Assembly: GCA_964611755.1 (NCBI GenBank)
Contig: CAZTBB010000003.1
Span: forward strand, 1-64,000
Reading direction: 5' to 3'
DNA: 64,000 bases
Source of the DNA: CAZTBB01 sp964611755
GTDB taxonomy: Bacteria; Pseudomonadota; Alphaproteobacteria; Micavibrionales; Micavibrionaceae
Part shown: positions 33,431 through 42,240 of the stretch, in pieces
How the letters are laid out: each line of letters starts with the position of its first letter
Numbering within the stretch: position 1 is the stretch's first letter
The notes under the pieces: model-generated
Database searches by the model: none
What the model saw: only the letters and a program-made list of their open reading frames with translations
What the model was told of the DNA's origin: nothing
Made by a program: the position numbers and the translations under genes

Positions 33431-34540
33431 ATGACATCCTATATCCTCAAACGCCTGCTCTTGATGCTCCCGACCCTGTTCGGGATATTGCTGATCAGCT
33501 TTGTGATTATTCAATTCGTGCCTGGTGGCCCGGTTGAACGCATGATTGCCGAGCTGCAAGGCCATGGCACAGAGGCTACGGCACGCTTTGGCGGATCCAG
33601 CGGCGGAGATAGCGGCGCTGCCAGTGCAACAGCAGGCCCGCAAAGCACAGGCGGCTCTAGCCAATATCGCGGTGCGCAAGGTCTTGACCCTGAATTTATT
33701 GCCGAGCTGGAAGCACTCTATGGATTTGATAAACCCGCCCATGAGCGCTTTGTGATTATGATCAAAAACTATCTGCAATTTGACCTTGGCTCGTCCTATT
33801 ACCGCGATATTGATGTGATTGATCTGGTTCTTGAAAAAATGCCCGTCTCCATCTCGCTTGGGCTTTGGTCGACCCTCATTATTTATCTCATCTCGATCCC
33901 GCTGGGCATCAAAAAAGCGGTAAAGGACGGTACACCGTTTGATCTCTGGACCAGTGGCGCCATCTTTGTGGGCTATGCGATTCCTTCCTTCATGTTCGCC
34001 ATTCTTCTTATCGTGTTGTTTGCCGGCGGGCGCTATTTTGATCTCTTCCCGCTGCGCGGATTGGTCTCGGATAATTGGCAAGAGATGAACTTTATCGAGC
34101 TCGCCATTGATTACATGTGGCATATGACATTGCCGATTGCCGCGATGGTGATTTCGGGCTTTGCTGCGCTTACGCTTTTGACTAAAAATTCATTCCTGGA
34201 TGAAATTAACAAGCAATATGTGCTAACGGCGCGCGCCAAAGGACTATCGGAAAAACAAGTGCTTTACGGCCATGTCTTCCGCAATGCCATGTTGATTGTG
34301 ATCGCAGGATTTCCGGCGGCTTTTATCTCGATTTTCTTTACGGGCTCGCTCCTGATCGAGGTTATCTTTAGCCTTGATGGGCTTGGCCTGCTTGGCTATG
34401 AGAGCGTGATCAACCGCGACTACCCTGTTGTTCTGGGCACACTGTATATCTTCGCACTCATCAGCCTTGTGATGCATTTAATCCGTGATCTGGTCTATGT
34501 TAGCGTTGATCCGCGCATCAATTTTGAGGGGAGAGGATAA
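33431..34540 (+). CDS. yejB: ABC transporter permease YejB
   Basis: Inner-membrane permease of the Yej importer. From ATG 33431 the protein begins MTSYILKRLLLMLPTLFGIL, the usual YejB opening; the in-frame ATG at 33383 adds 16 unlikely residues. Six membrane helices and the permease loop ALTLLTKNSFLDEINKQYV...ARAKGLSE are visible. After the first helix there is a Ser/Gly/Ala-rich insert (about residues 48-78) not conserved in the family, on the periplasmic side. yejE follows after 6 bases. Confidence 0.92.
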   Translation: MTSYILKRLLLMLPTLFGILLISFVIIQFVPGGPVERMIAELQGHGTEATARFGGSSGGDSGAASATAGPQSTGGSSQYRGAQGLDPEFIAELEALYGFDKPAHERFVIMIKNYLQFDLGSSYYRDIDVIDLVLEKMPVSISLGLWSTLIIYLISIPLGIKKAVKDGTPFDLWTSGAIFVGYAIPSFMFAILLIVLFAGGRYFDLFPLRGLVSDNWQEMNFIELAIDYMWHMTLPIAAMVISGFAALTLLTKNSFLDEINKQYVLTARAKGLSEKQVLYGHVFRNAMLIVIAGFPAAFISIFFTGSLLIEVIFSLDGLGLLGYESVINRDYPVVLGTLYIFALISLVMHLIRDLVYVSVDPRINFEGRG

Positions 34541-34546
34541 GGCATT

Positions 34547-35575
34547 ATGGCTCTCAACCCAATTACCCAGCGCCGCTTACAACAATTCAAAGCCAATAAA
34601 CGTGGCTATGTTTCACTCTGGCTTTTTAGCCTCTTATTCATCATCGCGATTTTGGCCAACTTCATTGCCAATGATAAACCAATTATTCTGAGCTATGAGG
34701 GCAAACTTTATGCTCCCGTCCTCTTCTCCTATCCCGAAACCACCTTTGGCGGGGATTTTGAGACCGAAGCCGAATATCGCGATCCGTTTGTCGCGGAATT
34801 GATCGAGGAAAAAGGCTGGATGCTCTGGCCGCCCATTCGTTTTTCCTATGATACGATCAATTACAACCTCACCAGCCCCGCCCCCTCTCCGCCGGATTCT
34901 ACAAACTGGCTCGGCACAGATGATCAGGGGCGCGATGTGGCCGCACGGGTTATCTATGGGTTCCGTCTCTCGGTTCTTTTTGGCCTGATCCTGACAATCA
35001 TCAGCTCACTGATCGGTGTCTTTGCCGGCGCCATACAGGGCTATTACGGCGGCAAGCTTGATCTTACCATGCAGCGTGTGATCGAGATTTGGGCATCGCT
35101 GCCATCGCTCTATATTCTGATTATTTTCTCATCCATCTTCATACCCGGCTTCTGGACATTATTGCTGATTTTATTGTTATTTTCATGGGTGCAGCTGGTC
35201 GATGTGGTACGCGCAGAATTTCTGCGCACGCGTAATTTTGATTACATCCGCGCTGCCAACGCGCTGGGCATATCCAACCCCGTCATTATGTGGCGCCATG
35301 TTTTGCCCAATGCCATGGTGGCCACCGTCACATTCATGCCTTTTATTCTAACGGGCTCTATTACGGCGCTCACCTCTTTAGATTTCTTAGGACTTGGTCT
35401 GCCACCCGGAAGCCCATCTCTGGGTGAGCTTCTCTCGCAGGGAAAAAACAACCTACAAGCGCCATGGCTAGGCATGGCCGCCTTTTTATCCCTGGCTGTG
35501 ATGCTGACCTTACTGACCTTTATCGGTGAGGCTGTGCGTGATGCCTTTGATCCGCGTAAAACCAAGCTTTCATAA
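34547..35575 (+). CDS. yejE: ABC transporter permease YejE
   Basis: Second permease of the Yej importer, 342 residues. It starts with a cytoplasmic stretch (ITQRRLQQFKANKRGY), then a first helix, a long periplasmic loop (about 45-125, including WLGTDDQGRDVAAR) and the DPP-type permease core with EFLRTRNFDYIRAANALG. The periplasmic segment DKPIILSYEGKLYAP is typical of YejE. It ends the yejB-yejE pair; yejF is 10 kb away. Confidence 0.93.
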   Translation: MALNPITQRRLQQFKANKRGYVSLWLFSLLFIIAILANFIANDKPIILSYEGKLYAPVLFSYPETTFGGDFETEAEYRDPFVAELIEEKGWMLWPPIRFSYDTINYNLTSPAPSPPDSTNWLGTDDQGRDVAARVIYGFRLSVLFGLILTIISSLIGVFAGAIQGYYGGKLDLTMQRVIEIWASLPSLYILIIFSSIFIPGFWTLLLILLLFSWVQLVDVVRAEFLRTRNFDYIRAANALGISNPVIMWRHVLPNAMVATVTFMPFILTGSITALTSLDFLGLGLPPGSPSLGELLSQGKNNLQAPWLGMAAFLSLAVMLTLLTFIGEAVRDAFDPRKTKLS

Positions 35576-35802
35576 AATAAATTTGACTCAAACCACCATT
35601 CCGGATTAAAGATGGGCTCATGAATAAGAACACACCATTTTCTGTTCGACGCCGAGCCCGCTAAGATATTCTTCGCCGGCGCGCTTTCTTGTTCCCTTTT
35701 CCATCCATAAATAATGATCGATCGCTTGCGAAGCTCCCTTGCGGAAAAGCGCCGAATAAGACATGGTTATAAACGCCTTTTAAAATAAAGAGACACAACA
35801 AA

Positions 35803-36861
35803 ATGGCACATATAATTTTAGACAAGATTGGCTCGGTTACAAAAAACCTGAACCTCAAACATAAAGAAAAACTCACCGATAAAATCGGCACCGAGATGGG
35901 CAGCGTGATAGCCGCTGAAGTTTTGGAAGATAAATCGATTTACAATGAGCTGGAGCTTCCCTCCGGGCGCATGTCAAAGCTCAAGAAAGGCGATATTATT
36001 GCCTGTGCTCTCGGGGAACGTATGGCCCTCAAAGGCTTTGTCGGACATCTCCCGAAATCTCTTAAGACCGGTGATGTTATTCACCTGCTGAATTTTGGCG
36101 GCGTTGCGGGAATCTGCACATCGGCCAATATGCAAGAGGTTGGCGAACCACTTCGTATTCGCGTTTTGGGCGGTATTTCGCGCTCCGGCAAGCAGGCCAA
36201 TATTGGCGATGGAAACCTCTTTAAACTCTCTTCAAAAATGAAGAGCACCATCCCTCTCATTATTACAACAGGCTCCTCGATGGATAGCGGTAAAACCACC
36301 GTAGCCACAGAGATCATCAAGACATTGACCCGCATGGGGATGAGGCTGGCGGGCGCAAAACTCACAGGTGTGGGGGCGCAGCGCGATCTGTTTCGTATGA
36401 TGGATTATGGTGTTTTTGACAGTGTTTCGTTCACCGATTGCGGGATCACCTCGACGGCCAATCTGGACGATGACACCATGACGCAGATTGCCAGAGGCGC
36501 GATTGATCACCTCTCCAAAAATAATCCCGATGCAATTATGATTGAATTTGGTGATGGCCTGCTCGGCAGCTATGGCGTGATGCCAATCCTCAAAGACCCG
36601 CTCATTCAGAAGAATGTGTATCTTCATATTGGCTGTGCGCGTGATCCGGTTGGCGCCATCAAGCTGGTTGAGGATTGTGAAAAAATCGGCATTCCGATTG
36701 ATGTTATTTCAGGCCCTGTTACCGATAATCAGGTCGGGCATGACTTCATCAAACAAAATTTAAATGTCTTGGCCTATAACGCCTTTAACCCCAACAATGA
36801 ATGGATAGATTTGGTACTTGCACGATGGATGAACAAATTAGAGCTTCCATTATCGGCGTAA
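35803..36861 (+). CDS. P-loop protein of unknown function at the head of the arginine genes
   Basis: A 352-residue soluble protein. Residues about 30-120 form a beta-rich domain (GDIIACALGERMALKGFVG); residues about 150-350 form a P-loop domain with GSSMDSGKTT at 157-166 and IMIEFGDGLLGSYG as the likely Walker B region. By eye it resembles the DUF1611 type of P-loop proteins, but the match is loose and I am not sure. It starts after a 227-base space and its end overlaps argC by 37 bases, so translational coupling to arginine biosynthesis is clear. No N-acetylglutamate synthase gene is seen in the window; this protein is a candidate for a related step. Inference only. Confidence 0.6.
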   Translation: MAHIILDKIGSVTKNLNLKHKEKLTDKIGTEMGSVIAAEVLEDKSIYNELELPSGRMSKLKKGDIIACALGERMALKGFVGHLPKSLKTGDVIHLLNFGGVAGICTSANMQEVGEPLRIRVLGGISRSGKQANIGDGNLFKLSSKMKSTIPLIITTGSSMDSGKTTVATEIIKTLTRMGMRLAGAKLTGVGAQRDLFRMMDYGVFDSVSFTDCGITSTANLDDDTMTQIARGAIDHLSKNNPDAIMIEFGDGLLGSYGVMPILKDPLIQKNVYLHIGCARDPVGAIKLVEDCEKIGIPIDVISGPVTDNQVGHDFIKQNLNVLAYNAFNPNNEWIDLVLARWMNKLELPLSA

Positions 36862-37826
36862 CGGGCTATACCGGCCTCGAAGTTTTACGCCTTTGTCTTG
36901 CGCACCCCCATGTGGAGATCGCGCACCTGACCTCACGCCAGCATGACAATGCGCCAATCGGGGATGTCTTCCCACATCTGGCCGGCTATGATTTGCGCAT
37001 TACAAATACAGACCATAACGAAGCCGCCAAAAACAGCGATGTCGTCTTCTTATGCCTGCCGCATAAAACCGCACAAGATGTTGTCGCCGATTTGCATGGC
37101 AGGGTAAAAGTAATTGACCTCTCGGCCGACTATCGCCTTGATGATGCCTCCACCTATCAGCATTATTACCAAATCCCGCATAACCACGAAACCCTTATGA
37201 GTGACGTGGTTTACGGCGCGCCTGAATTCCACCGCGAGGCCATTAAAAAAGCCACAAGCGTGGCCAATCCCGGATGCTTTGCCCTGCTCTCTCAACTCAT
37301 GCTCTATCCGTTTGCTGGTCAAATAGAAAGCGCTGATCTATTTGCCATTACAGGCTCGAGCGGCGCAGGCAAATCAGCCACCGATGGCACACATCACCCT
37401 GTGCGCAATCACAATATCAAAAGCTATAATATCAATAAGCACCGCCATATTCCCGAGATTATCCGCACAGCGCAGATATCCGCAGAGCAGCTCAATTTTG
37501 TGCCGACATCCGGCCCGTTCACGCGCGGTATTTTTGCACAAGCCTTCATTCGCCTCAAAGACGGGCAATCACTGGGTGATGCCTCACGCTTTTATAAAAA
37601 TGAGCCCTTCATCCGCATCATGAACCATGTATCATTGGCCAATATTGTTGGCTCGAATTACTGCGACCTTAGCTTTGAACACGGCCAAGATGGGCGCATT
37701 ATTGTTCAAGGTGCATTGGATAATTTGGTCAAAGGCGCGGCCGGCTGTGCGCTGCAAAATATGAATATTATGTGTGGGCTCGATGAAGAGGCAGGGTTAA
37801 AAGCCCTTAGCCCAGTCTATCCCTAA
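36825..37826 (+). CDS. argC: N-acetyl-gamma-glutamyl-phosphate reductase
   Basis: Third step of arginine biosynthesis. The NAD(P)-binding start ASIIGVTGYTGLEVLRLCLAH, the catalytic Cys in SVANPGCFA and SSGAGKSATDGTHHP are all present. ATG 36825 (MDEQIRASIIG) is preferred; ATG 36801 would add eight residues. It overlaps the end of the P-loop gene by 37 bases. Size (333 residues) is normal. argB follows 23 bases later. Confidence 0.93.
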   Translation: MDEQIRASIIGVTGYTGLEVLRLCLAHPHVEIAHLTSRQHDNAPIGDVFPHLAGYDLRITNTDHNEAAKNSDVVFLCLPHKTAQDVVADLHGRVKVIDLSADYRLDDASTYQHYYQIPHNHETLMSDVVYGAPEFHREAIKKATSVANPGCFALLSQLMLYPFAGQIESADLFAITGSSGAGKSATDGTHHPVRNHNIKSYNINKHRHIPEIIRTAQISAEQLNFVPTSGPFTRGIFAQAFIRLKDGQSLGDASRFYKNEPFIRIMNHVSLANIVGSNYCDLSFEHGQDGRIIVQGALDNLVKGAAGCALQNMNIMCGLDEEAGLKALSPVYP

Positions 37827-37849
37827 AAAGCAAAAGAAAGTAACACGAT

Positions 37850-38761
37850 ATGGCAAAGAAAAATAAAAACATGCCCAACTTCATGATCAATGCGTTTTAC
37901 AATAATAAATTCAAAGATAATTTATTTGTCGTCAAAGCCAGCGGCGATCTGATCGAAGATGATAAGGCTCTCGACAGCTTGATCCGCAATATCAAAGACC
38001 TGAACATGCATGGCATTAAAATCATGTTGGTTTATGGCGGCGGCAAGGCCACAGATCGCGCTCTGGATGAACGCGGTATTGCCATTCAAAAACAAGAGGG
38101 GCGCCGCATCACAGACAAGGCCACTCTGGATGTCATGAAGCAGGTGATTGGCGGATCACTGTCTTTGAAAATATATGAAGCTATGGCCCGTCATGATCTG
38201 GATGGAGCCAATCTCAATGCGGTTCCGCAAGCTTGGGTAAAAGTAAAACTGAGGGGCAAAAAGCCCGTTGATTATGGCTATGTTGGTGATATTCAAGACA
38301 CAGATACGCGCAGCATTGCCCGTGTCTTCCGTCATGTAAACTTTGTCGCTGTGCCCTGCCTGTGCTGGGCGGAGGAAGGTACGCTCTGTAACATCAATGC
38401 CGACACTATTGCGACACATCTGGCCATTGGTGCGGGTGCGCATAAGCTCATGTTCCTGAGCAATGTCGATGGCGTTGAAGTCAAAGGCGAACCCGCCTTT
38501 ATCATTACATCAGAAGACATCCAGTCACTTATCGATGATGGCACAGTCACTGGCGGCATGAAGGTTAAAATGGAAAACTGTCACCTTGCCTTGGAGGCTG
38601 GTGTGCGCCGCATCCATTTGATCAATGGACTACGCGAAAATGCGCTTTATAATGAAATATTCGAGCCGATTGGCCCGGGCACAATGCTGTTCAAAGAAGA
38701 AGAGCGCGATGCCTATATGAATGAAATCGAAATACAAAAAGCAATAGGAGCCAAAAAATGA
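37850..38761 (+). CDS. argB: acetylglutamate kinase (diverged)
   Basis: Second step of arginine biosynthesis. The amino acid kinase fold is recognised by VVKASGDLIEDDKA, MLVYGGGKATDRAL, CNINADTIATHLAIGAGA and TGGMKVKMENCHLALEAGV. The first motif is KASGD where most ArgB proteins have KxGG, and the N-terminal 25 residues are Lys/Asn-rich. These features recall the kinase part of ArgB proteins from bifunctional or eukaryote-like lines. It may therefore respond to arginine differently. Its last bases (ATGA) overlap argD. Confidence 0.85.
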   Translation: MAKKNKNMPNFMINAFYNNKFKDNLFVVKASGDLIEDDKALDSLIRNIKDLNMHGIKIMLVYGGGKATDRALDERGIAIQKQEGRRITDKATLDVMKQVIGGSLSLKIYEAMARHDLDGANLNAVPQAWVKVKLRGKKPVDYGYVGDIQDTDTRSIARVFRHVNFVAVPCLCWAEEGTLCNINADTIATHLAIGAGAHKLMFLSNVDGVEVKGEPAFIITSEDIQSLIDDGTVTGGMKVKMENCHLALEAGVRRIHLINGLRENALYNEIFEPIGPGTMLFKEEERDAYMNEIEIQKAIGAKK

Positions 38762-40008
38762 GCACTGAAGCCCGCAAAATTATTGATGATGCGTTTCAGG
38801 TTTTAATCAAAACCTATGAACCCCAACCCGTTGTGATGGATCATGGAAAAGGCGTTTATGCATGGGATACAGATGGTAAAAAATATCTCGATTTTGCGGC
38901 CGGCATTGCTGTGGCATCCCTTGGCCATGCGCACCCTGTTATGCTGGATACGATCAACAAACAAGCCGCGCGCCTGATGGCTGTGCAGGCATCCTATGCC
39001 ACAAAAGAAAAGCAGGAATGCGCACAAATACTCATTGATACAAGCTGCTTTGACCTTGTCTACTTTTCCAATAGCGGAACAGAGAGCGTAGAAGCGGCGC
39101 TGAAATGCGCGCGCAAATGGGCCTATGATGAAAAAGGCGAAGGCTGTCATGAAATTATCGCCTTCCGCAAAAGCTTCCATGGACGCACCTATGGCTCAGC
39201 CAGTGTAACGGAAAAACGGCATAGCCAACCGTTCTTTGAACCATATCTTCCGGGCGTCCATTACGCAGAGTTTAACAATATCGAGAGCGTTAAGGCACTC
39301 ATCTCTGACAAAACAGCGGCCATTATTATTGAACCTGTCCAAGGTGAAGGCGGATTGACACCTGCTGAGCCGGCCTTTCTGATGGCGCTGCGCCAATTAT
39401 GTGATGAGCATAATATCTGCCTGATTTTTGATGAGGTTCAAACCGGCTTTGGCCGTCTTGGAACCTTGCACGCATACCAAGCCTTCGAATGCTGCCCCGA
39501 TTGTGTGGATGGCGGTGATGTTAATCCTGCCAATGCAGGCCCAGTCGAGCCGGATATCGCCGCATGGGCCAAAGGTATGGGCGGCGGCTTCCCCGTTGGC
39601 GCTATGGCGGCAAAAGAGAAGTTCGGAAAAGCGCTTGTACCGGGCACACACGGAACAACCTATGGCGGTAACCCTCTGGCCTGCGCGGTTGCCCTAAGTG
39701 TAATCCAGGAAATGCTCAAAGATGGCTTCATGGAGCAGGTGAATAAAAGCTCCGCACGTTTGTTAGCAGGGCTTCAAGATATTCAACGCCAATCCAATAA
39801 AATTACAGAGATCCGTGGTAAGGGCTTGATGGTTGGCGTGGATACGGTCTTTGATATCAAGGATGTTCTAAGTGGCCTCCAAGATCATGGCCTCATGGCC
39901 ACACAAGCCGGAAAAGCTACATTACGGCTAACCCCGCCTCTGATTGTGAGCGATGCCGAGATCGACGAGTCCCTAGAAATCATCTCAAAAACACTGCAAA
40001 ATTTGTAA
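38758..40008 (+). CDS. argD: acetylornithine aminotransferase
   Basis: PLP enzyme that makes N-acetylornithine. Class III aminotransferase features: FAAGIAVASLGHAHP, SNSGTESVEAALK, the Asp of IFDEVQTGFGR and the PLP-Lys in AAWAKGMGGGFPVGA. Between them there is an insertion of about 20 residues (CCPDCVDGGDVNPANAG) not found in typical ArgD, with a CxxC pair. The overlap with argB (ATGA) shows coupling. Confidence 0.9.
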   Translation: MSTEARKIIDDAFQVLIKTYEPQPVVMDHGKGVYAWDTDGKKYLDFAAGIAVASLGHAHPVMLDTINKQAARLMAVQASYATKEKQECAQILIDTSCFDLVYFSNSGTESVEAALKCARKWAYDEKGEGCHEIIAFRKSFHGRTYGSASVTEKRHSQPFFEPYLPGVHYAEFNNIESVKALISDKTAAIIIEPVQGEGGLTPAEPAFLMALRQLCDEHNICLIFDEVQTGFGRLGTLHAYQAFECCPDCVDGGDVNPANAGPVEPDIAAWAKGMGGGFPVGAMAAKEKFGKALVPGTHGTTYGGNPLACAVALSVIQEMLKDGFMEQVNKSSARLLAGLQDIQRQSNKITEIRGKGLMVGVDTVFDIKDVLSGLQDHGLMATQAGKATLRLTPPLIVSDAEIDESLEIISKTLQNL

Positions 40009-40025
40009 AAAAACCAGCGAAAAAC

Positions 40026-40055
40026 TTGCATTCCAATCACGATTTGGACTATAAA
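40026..40055 (+). promoter_or_regulatory. candidate promoter of the amidinotransferase-fold gene
   Basis: TTGCAT (40026-40031), an 18-base spacer, and TATAAA (40050-40055). Transcription is predicted to start near 40062. Confidence 0.5.
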
Positions 40056-40076
40056 TAATCCCCACAGAGGGATTAT
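40055..40076. promoter_or_regulatory. inverted repeat at the transcription start (candidate operator)
   Basis: ATAATCCC (40055-40062) and GGGATTAT (40069-40076) form a perfect 8-base inverted repeat with a 6-base spacer. It covers the predicted transcription start, where a repressor would block initiation. Confidence 0.45.
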
Positions 40077-40104
40077 AGAAAATAAGCAGGTGCAAATTAA
40101 TACA

Positions 40105-41103
40105 ATGAGCCAAACACAAGAAAATGATCTACAGCAGAATTTAAGATGGTTGCTGACGCCAACCTTCTTGATGTGCAACCCGGTTTATTATGAACCCGAG
40201 GGTGATGCCAATCATTTTTTGACCACGGACGGTTTTGACCGTGGCGAAGCTCTGGATCAGTGGGAAGTTCTAAAAGGTACATTGCAGGGTAATGGCGCGC
40301 GCATTCTGGAAGTCACGCCTCATCCTGACATGAAAGATCAAATCTATATGGCCGACCCGTCACTCACGGTTGTTGATATTGATCTTAAGAAAAAAGATAA
40401 GCCGGACATCAAAGTCACAACTCTGATGAGCAAGTTTCATAACGCGACCCGTGTCCCCGAAGCAAATGAGCAGCGCAAATTGATTGAGAGTTATCACCAG
40501 ATGATTAAGGTCAAATTTGGTGATACAGCCAATGTGATCAGCACAATTAAGGACAGCGAGCATGATTTCGAAGGCACAGGTGATTGTGTCTATGATCCAA
40601 AAACAGACAGTTTTTATGCCGGCAGCAGACCAACAAAAGAATCCCATCCAAGTGAAGGGCGTTCTGTCAGGGAAGCCCATAGAGATTTAGAGGATCTCAC
40701 AGGCATTAAAGTGAGAAGCCATACGGTGCAAGATCCGTTCTTCCATATCGACGTGTCTTTTGCCCCATTACAACATCACAACATCCGCCATTCTCTTGGC
40801 CATATTGCCGATGATCCGGATGTAAGAGGCGTTGAGCATATAGAAGTCGACCGTGAGTCCGCCGATAAATTCGCATTGAATATGGTGGCCTTTGGTGAGA
40901 ACACTGTTGTGATCCCGTCGGGCACACCCGTGACGGAAAAGCTGAAAGAGCTCGGCTATAATGTCTTGCCGGTTGATATGACCCAAGCCATTAAGGCTGG
41001 CGGTGCGGCGCATTGCTCGGTGAACCAGATTGTCTTCCGTGTCAAAGGTGGAACACTTAAAAACCCAGATTATTTTGAAGAGCTTATTGCAAAATGCGCT
41101 TAA
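40105..41103 (+). CDS. amidinotransferase-fold guanidino-group hydrolase
   Basis: A protein of about 332 residues with the pentein fold of arginine deiminase, DDAH and amidinotransferases. Visible are FLMCNPVYYEP at the N-terminus, the acidic EGTGDCVYD, the His-x-Asp of FFHIDVSFAPL and the catalytic Cys in GGAAHCSVNQI. So it probably hydrolyses arginine or a methylarginine. Substrate not determinable. A GTG at 40090 is an alternative start; ATG 40105 is preferred although no strong ribosome site is seen. Lies between argD and argF with its own promoter. Confidence 0.8.
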   Translation: MSQTQENDLQQNLRWLLTPTFLMCNPVYYEPEGDANHFLTTDGFDRGEALDQWEVLKGTLQGNGARILEVTPHPDMKDQIYMADPSLTVVDIDLKKKDKPDIKVTTLMSKFHNATRVPEANEQRKLIESYHQMIKVKFGDTANVISTIKDSEHDFEGTGDCVYDPKTDSFYAGSRPTKESHPSEGRSVREAHRDLEDLTGIKVRSHTVQDPFFHIDVSFAPLQHHNIRHSLGHIADDPDVRGVEHIEVDRESADKFALNMVAFGENTVVIPSGTPVTEKLKELGYNVLPVDMTQAIKAGGAAHCSVNQIVFRVKGGTLKNPDYFEELIAKCA

Positions 41104-41114
41104 ATCAGCGCATA

Positions 41115-41140
41115 AATAGGGCATAATTCTTAACCCTATT
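41115..41140. terminator. hairpin between the amidinotransferase-fold gene and argF
   Basis: AATAGGG (41115-41121) and CCCTATT (41134-41140) pair over a 12-base loop, followed by AATTTTG. It may be a weak terminator for the upstream gene or a control element for argF. Confidence 0.4.
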
Positions 41141-41164
41141 AATTTTGCAAAAGAGCAACCCAAA

Positions 41165-42082
41165 ATGACAACGCCTAAGCACTTCCTTGACCTTCATGCG
41201 ATTGACCCGAAAGAGGTAAAAAACATCCTCAAGCTGGCGCATAAGCTAAAGGCTCTAAAGTTTAACCCACCACAGATCTTTGATGGCCTCTCGCTCGCAA
41301 TGGTGTTTGATAAGAAATCAACCCGTACACGCATGAGCTTCGAGGTGGCCATGAAACAGCTTGGCGGCCATACAATCGTGATGAATATGGAAGAAATGCA
41401 GCTTGGCGGCGCCGAGAGCGTGGAAAGCACGGCCAATGTTCTCGAGCGCTACGTGGATGCGATTATGCTGCGTATGAGTAATCATGACCAACTGTGCGAG
41501 CTTGCTGATCACTGCAAAATTCCGGTGATTAACGGCATGACAAACCTCTCGCACCCCTGCCAGATTATGGCGGATATGCTGACGATTGAGGAAAAGCTTG
41601 GTAGCATTGAGGGCAAAAAAATTGCCTGGTTTGGTGATAGCAATAATGTATCCAACACGTTCATTCACGCAGCTCCTATTTTTGGCTTTGAGCTTGTTCT
41701 CGCCCTGCCCGAAGATCTTCATGGCAATGTCCCTGCGGGTGAGCGTACCATCACGGCCGATGCAAAGGCCGCGGCTCGCAATGCCGATGTCCTTGTTACA
41801 GATACGTGGGTGTCTATGGGACAAGAGGGCAAAGGCATTGATAAATTCTGGCCCTATCAGGTCAATGCTGATTTGATGGCTGAGGCACATGATAATGCTA
41901 TCTTCATGCATTGCCTTCCCATGCATGAATGGGAAGAGGTCAGCGAAGAAGTCGCAAAATCGCCTGCTTCCGTTATCTATGATGAGGCCGAGAACCGCTT
42001 GCACGCGCAAAAAGCTATTTTAGCCTGGTGCCTGCATGATGCCGGCGTTACAACGCAAAGCCAGTTTGATTTTAATGAATAA
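41165..42082 (+). CDS. argF: ornithine carbamoyltransferase
   Basis: Converts ornithine and carbamoyl phosphate to citrulline. The 305-residue protein has the carbamoyl-phosphate motif KKSTRTRMSFE, the HPCQ-type LSHPCQIMADML and the catalytic FMHCLPMHEWEEV. All key residues are in place. It has a poor ribosome site (AAAGAGC). argG follows after 158 bases that contain a large inverted repeat. Confidence 0.95.
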   Translation: MTTPKHFLDLHAIDPKEVKNILKLAHKLKALKFNPPQIFDGLSLAMVFDKKSTRTRMSFEVAMKQLGGHTIVMNMEEMQLGGAESVESTANVLERYVDAIMLRMSNHDQLCELADHCKIPVINGMTNLSHPCQIMADMLTIEEKLGSIEGKKIAWFGDSNNVSNTFIHAAPIFGFELVLALPEDLHGNVPAGERTITADAKAAARNADVLVTDTWVSMGQEGKGIDKFWPYQVNADLMAEAHDNAIFMHCLPMHEWEEVSEEVAKSPASVIYDEAENRLHAQKAILAWCLHDAGVTTQSQFDFNE

Positions 42083-42125
42083 AACCATTGCGTTGCACCC
42101 GCTTCCTATGGTTTAAAACACGAGA

Positions 42126-42154
42126 TTGGTTTTAAGGACGTCATTTCGTTTTAT
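42126..42154 (+). promoter_or_regulatory. weak candidate promoter of argG
   Basis: TTGGTT (42126-42131), a 17-base spacer, and TTTTAT (42149-42154). The start is predicted near 42161. The -10 box lies inside the left arm of the inverted repeat at 42139-42239. Confidence 0.3.
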
Positions 42155-42239
42155 TCCCTGACAAAGCGCAAATGACGTAGCGTAGATACTCGACGCAAAG
42201 AATGAAGCAACACATGTCAGGGCATAAATGGAAATGACG
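42139..42239. repeat. long inverted repeat abutting the argG start codon
   Basis: 42139-42163 pairs with 42215-42239: CGTCATTTC with GAAATGACG, CCCTGACA with TGTCAGGG, and five of the eight middle positions, 22 of 25 in total. The right arm covers the ribosome-binding GGAA and ends 1 base before ATG 42241. A competing pairing exists: ACGTCATTT (42138-42146) with AAATGACGT (42170-42178), 9 perfect pairs. The central part also contains GCGT and ACGC arms. Either a mutually exclusive RNA switch or a small palindromic mobile element. Confidence 0.75.
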
Positions 42240-42240
42240 C

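Noticed and set aside
35614..35659. GGGCTC/GAGCCC inverted repeat
   Set aside because: Only 6 pairs separated by 34 bases; expected by chance.
35661..35891. Minus-strand frame in the space before the P-loop gene
   Set aside because: It overlaps the start of the P-loop gene and shows no protein-like pattern.
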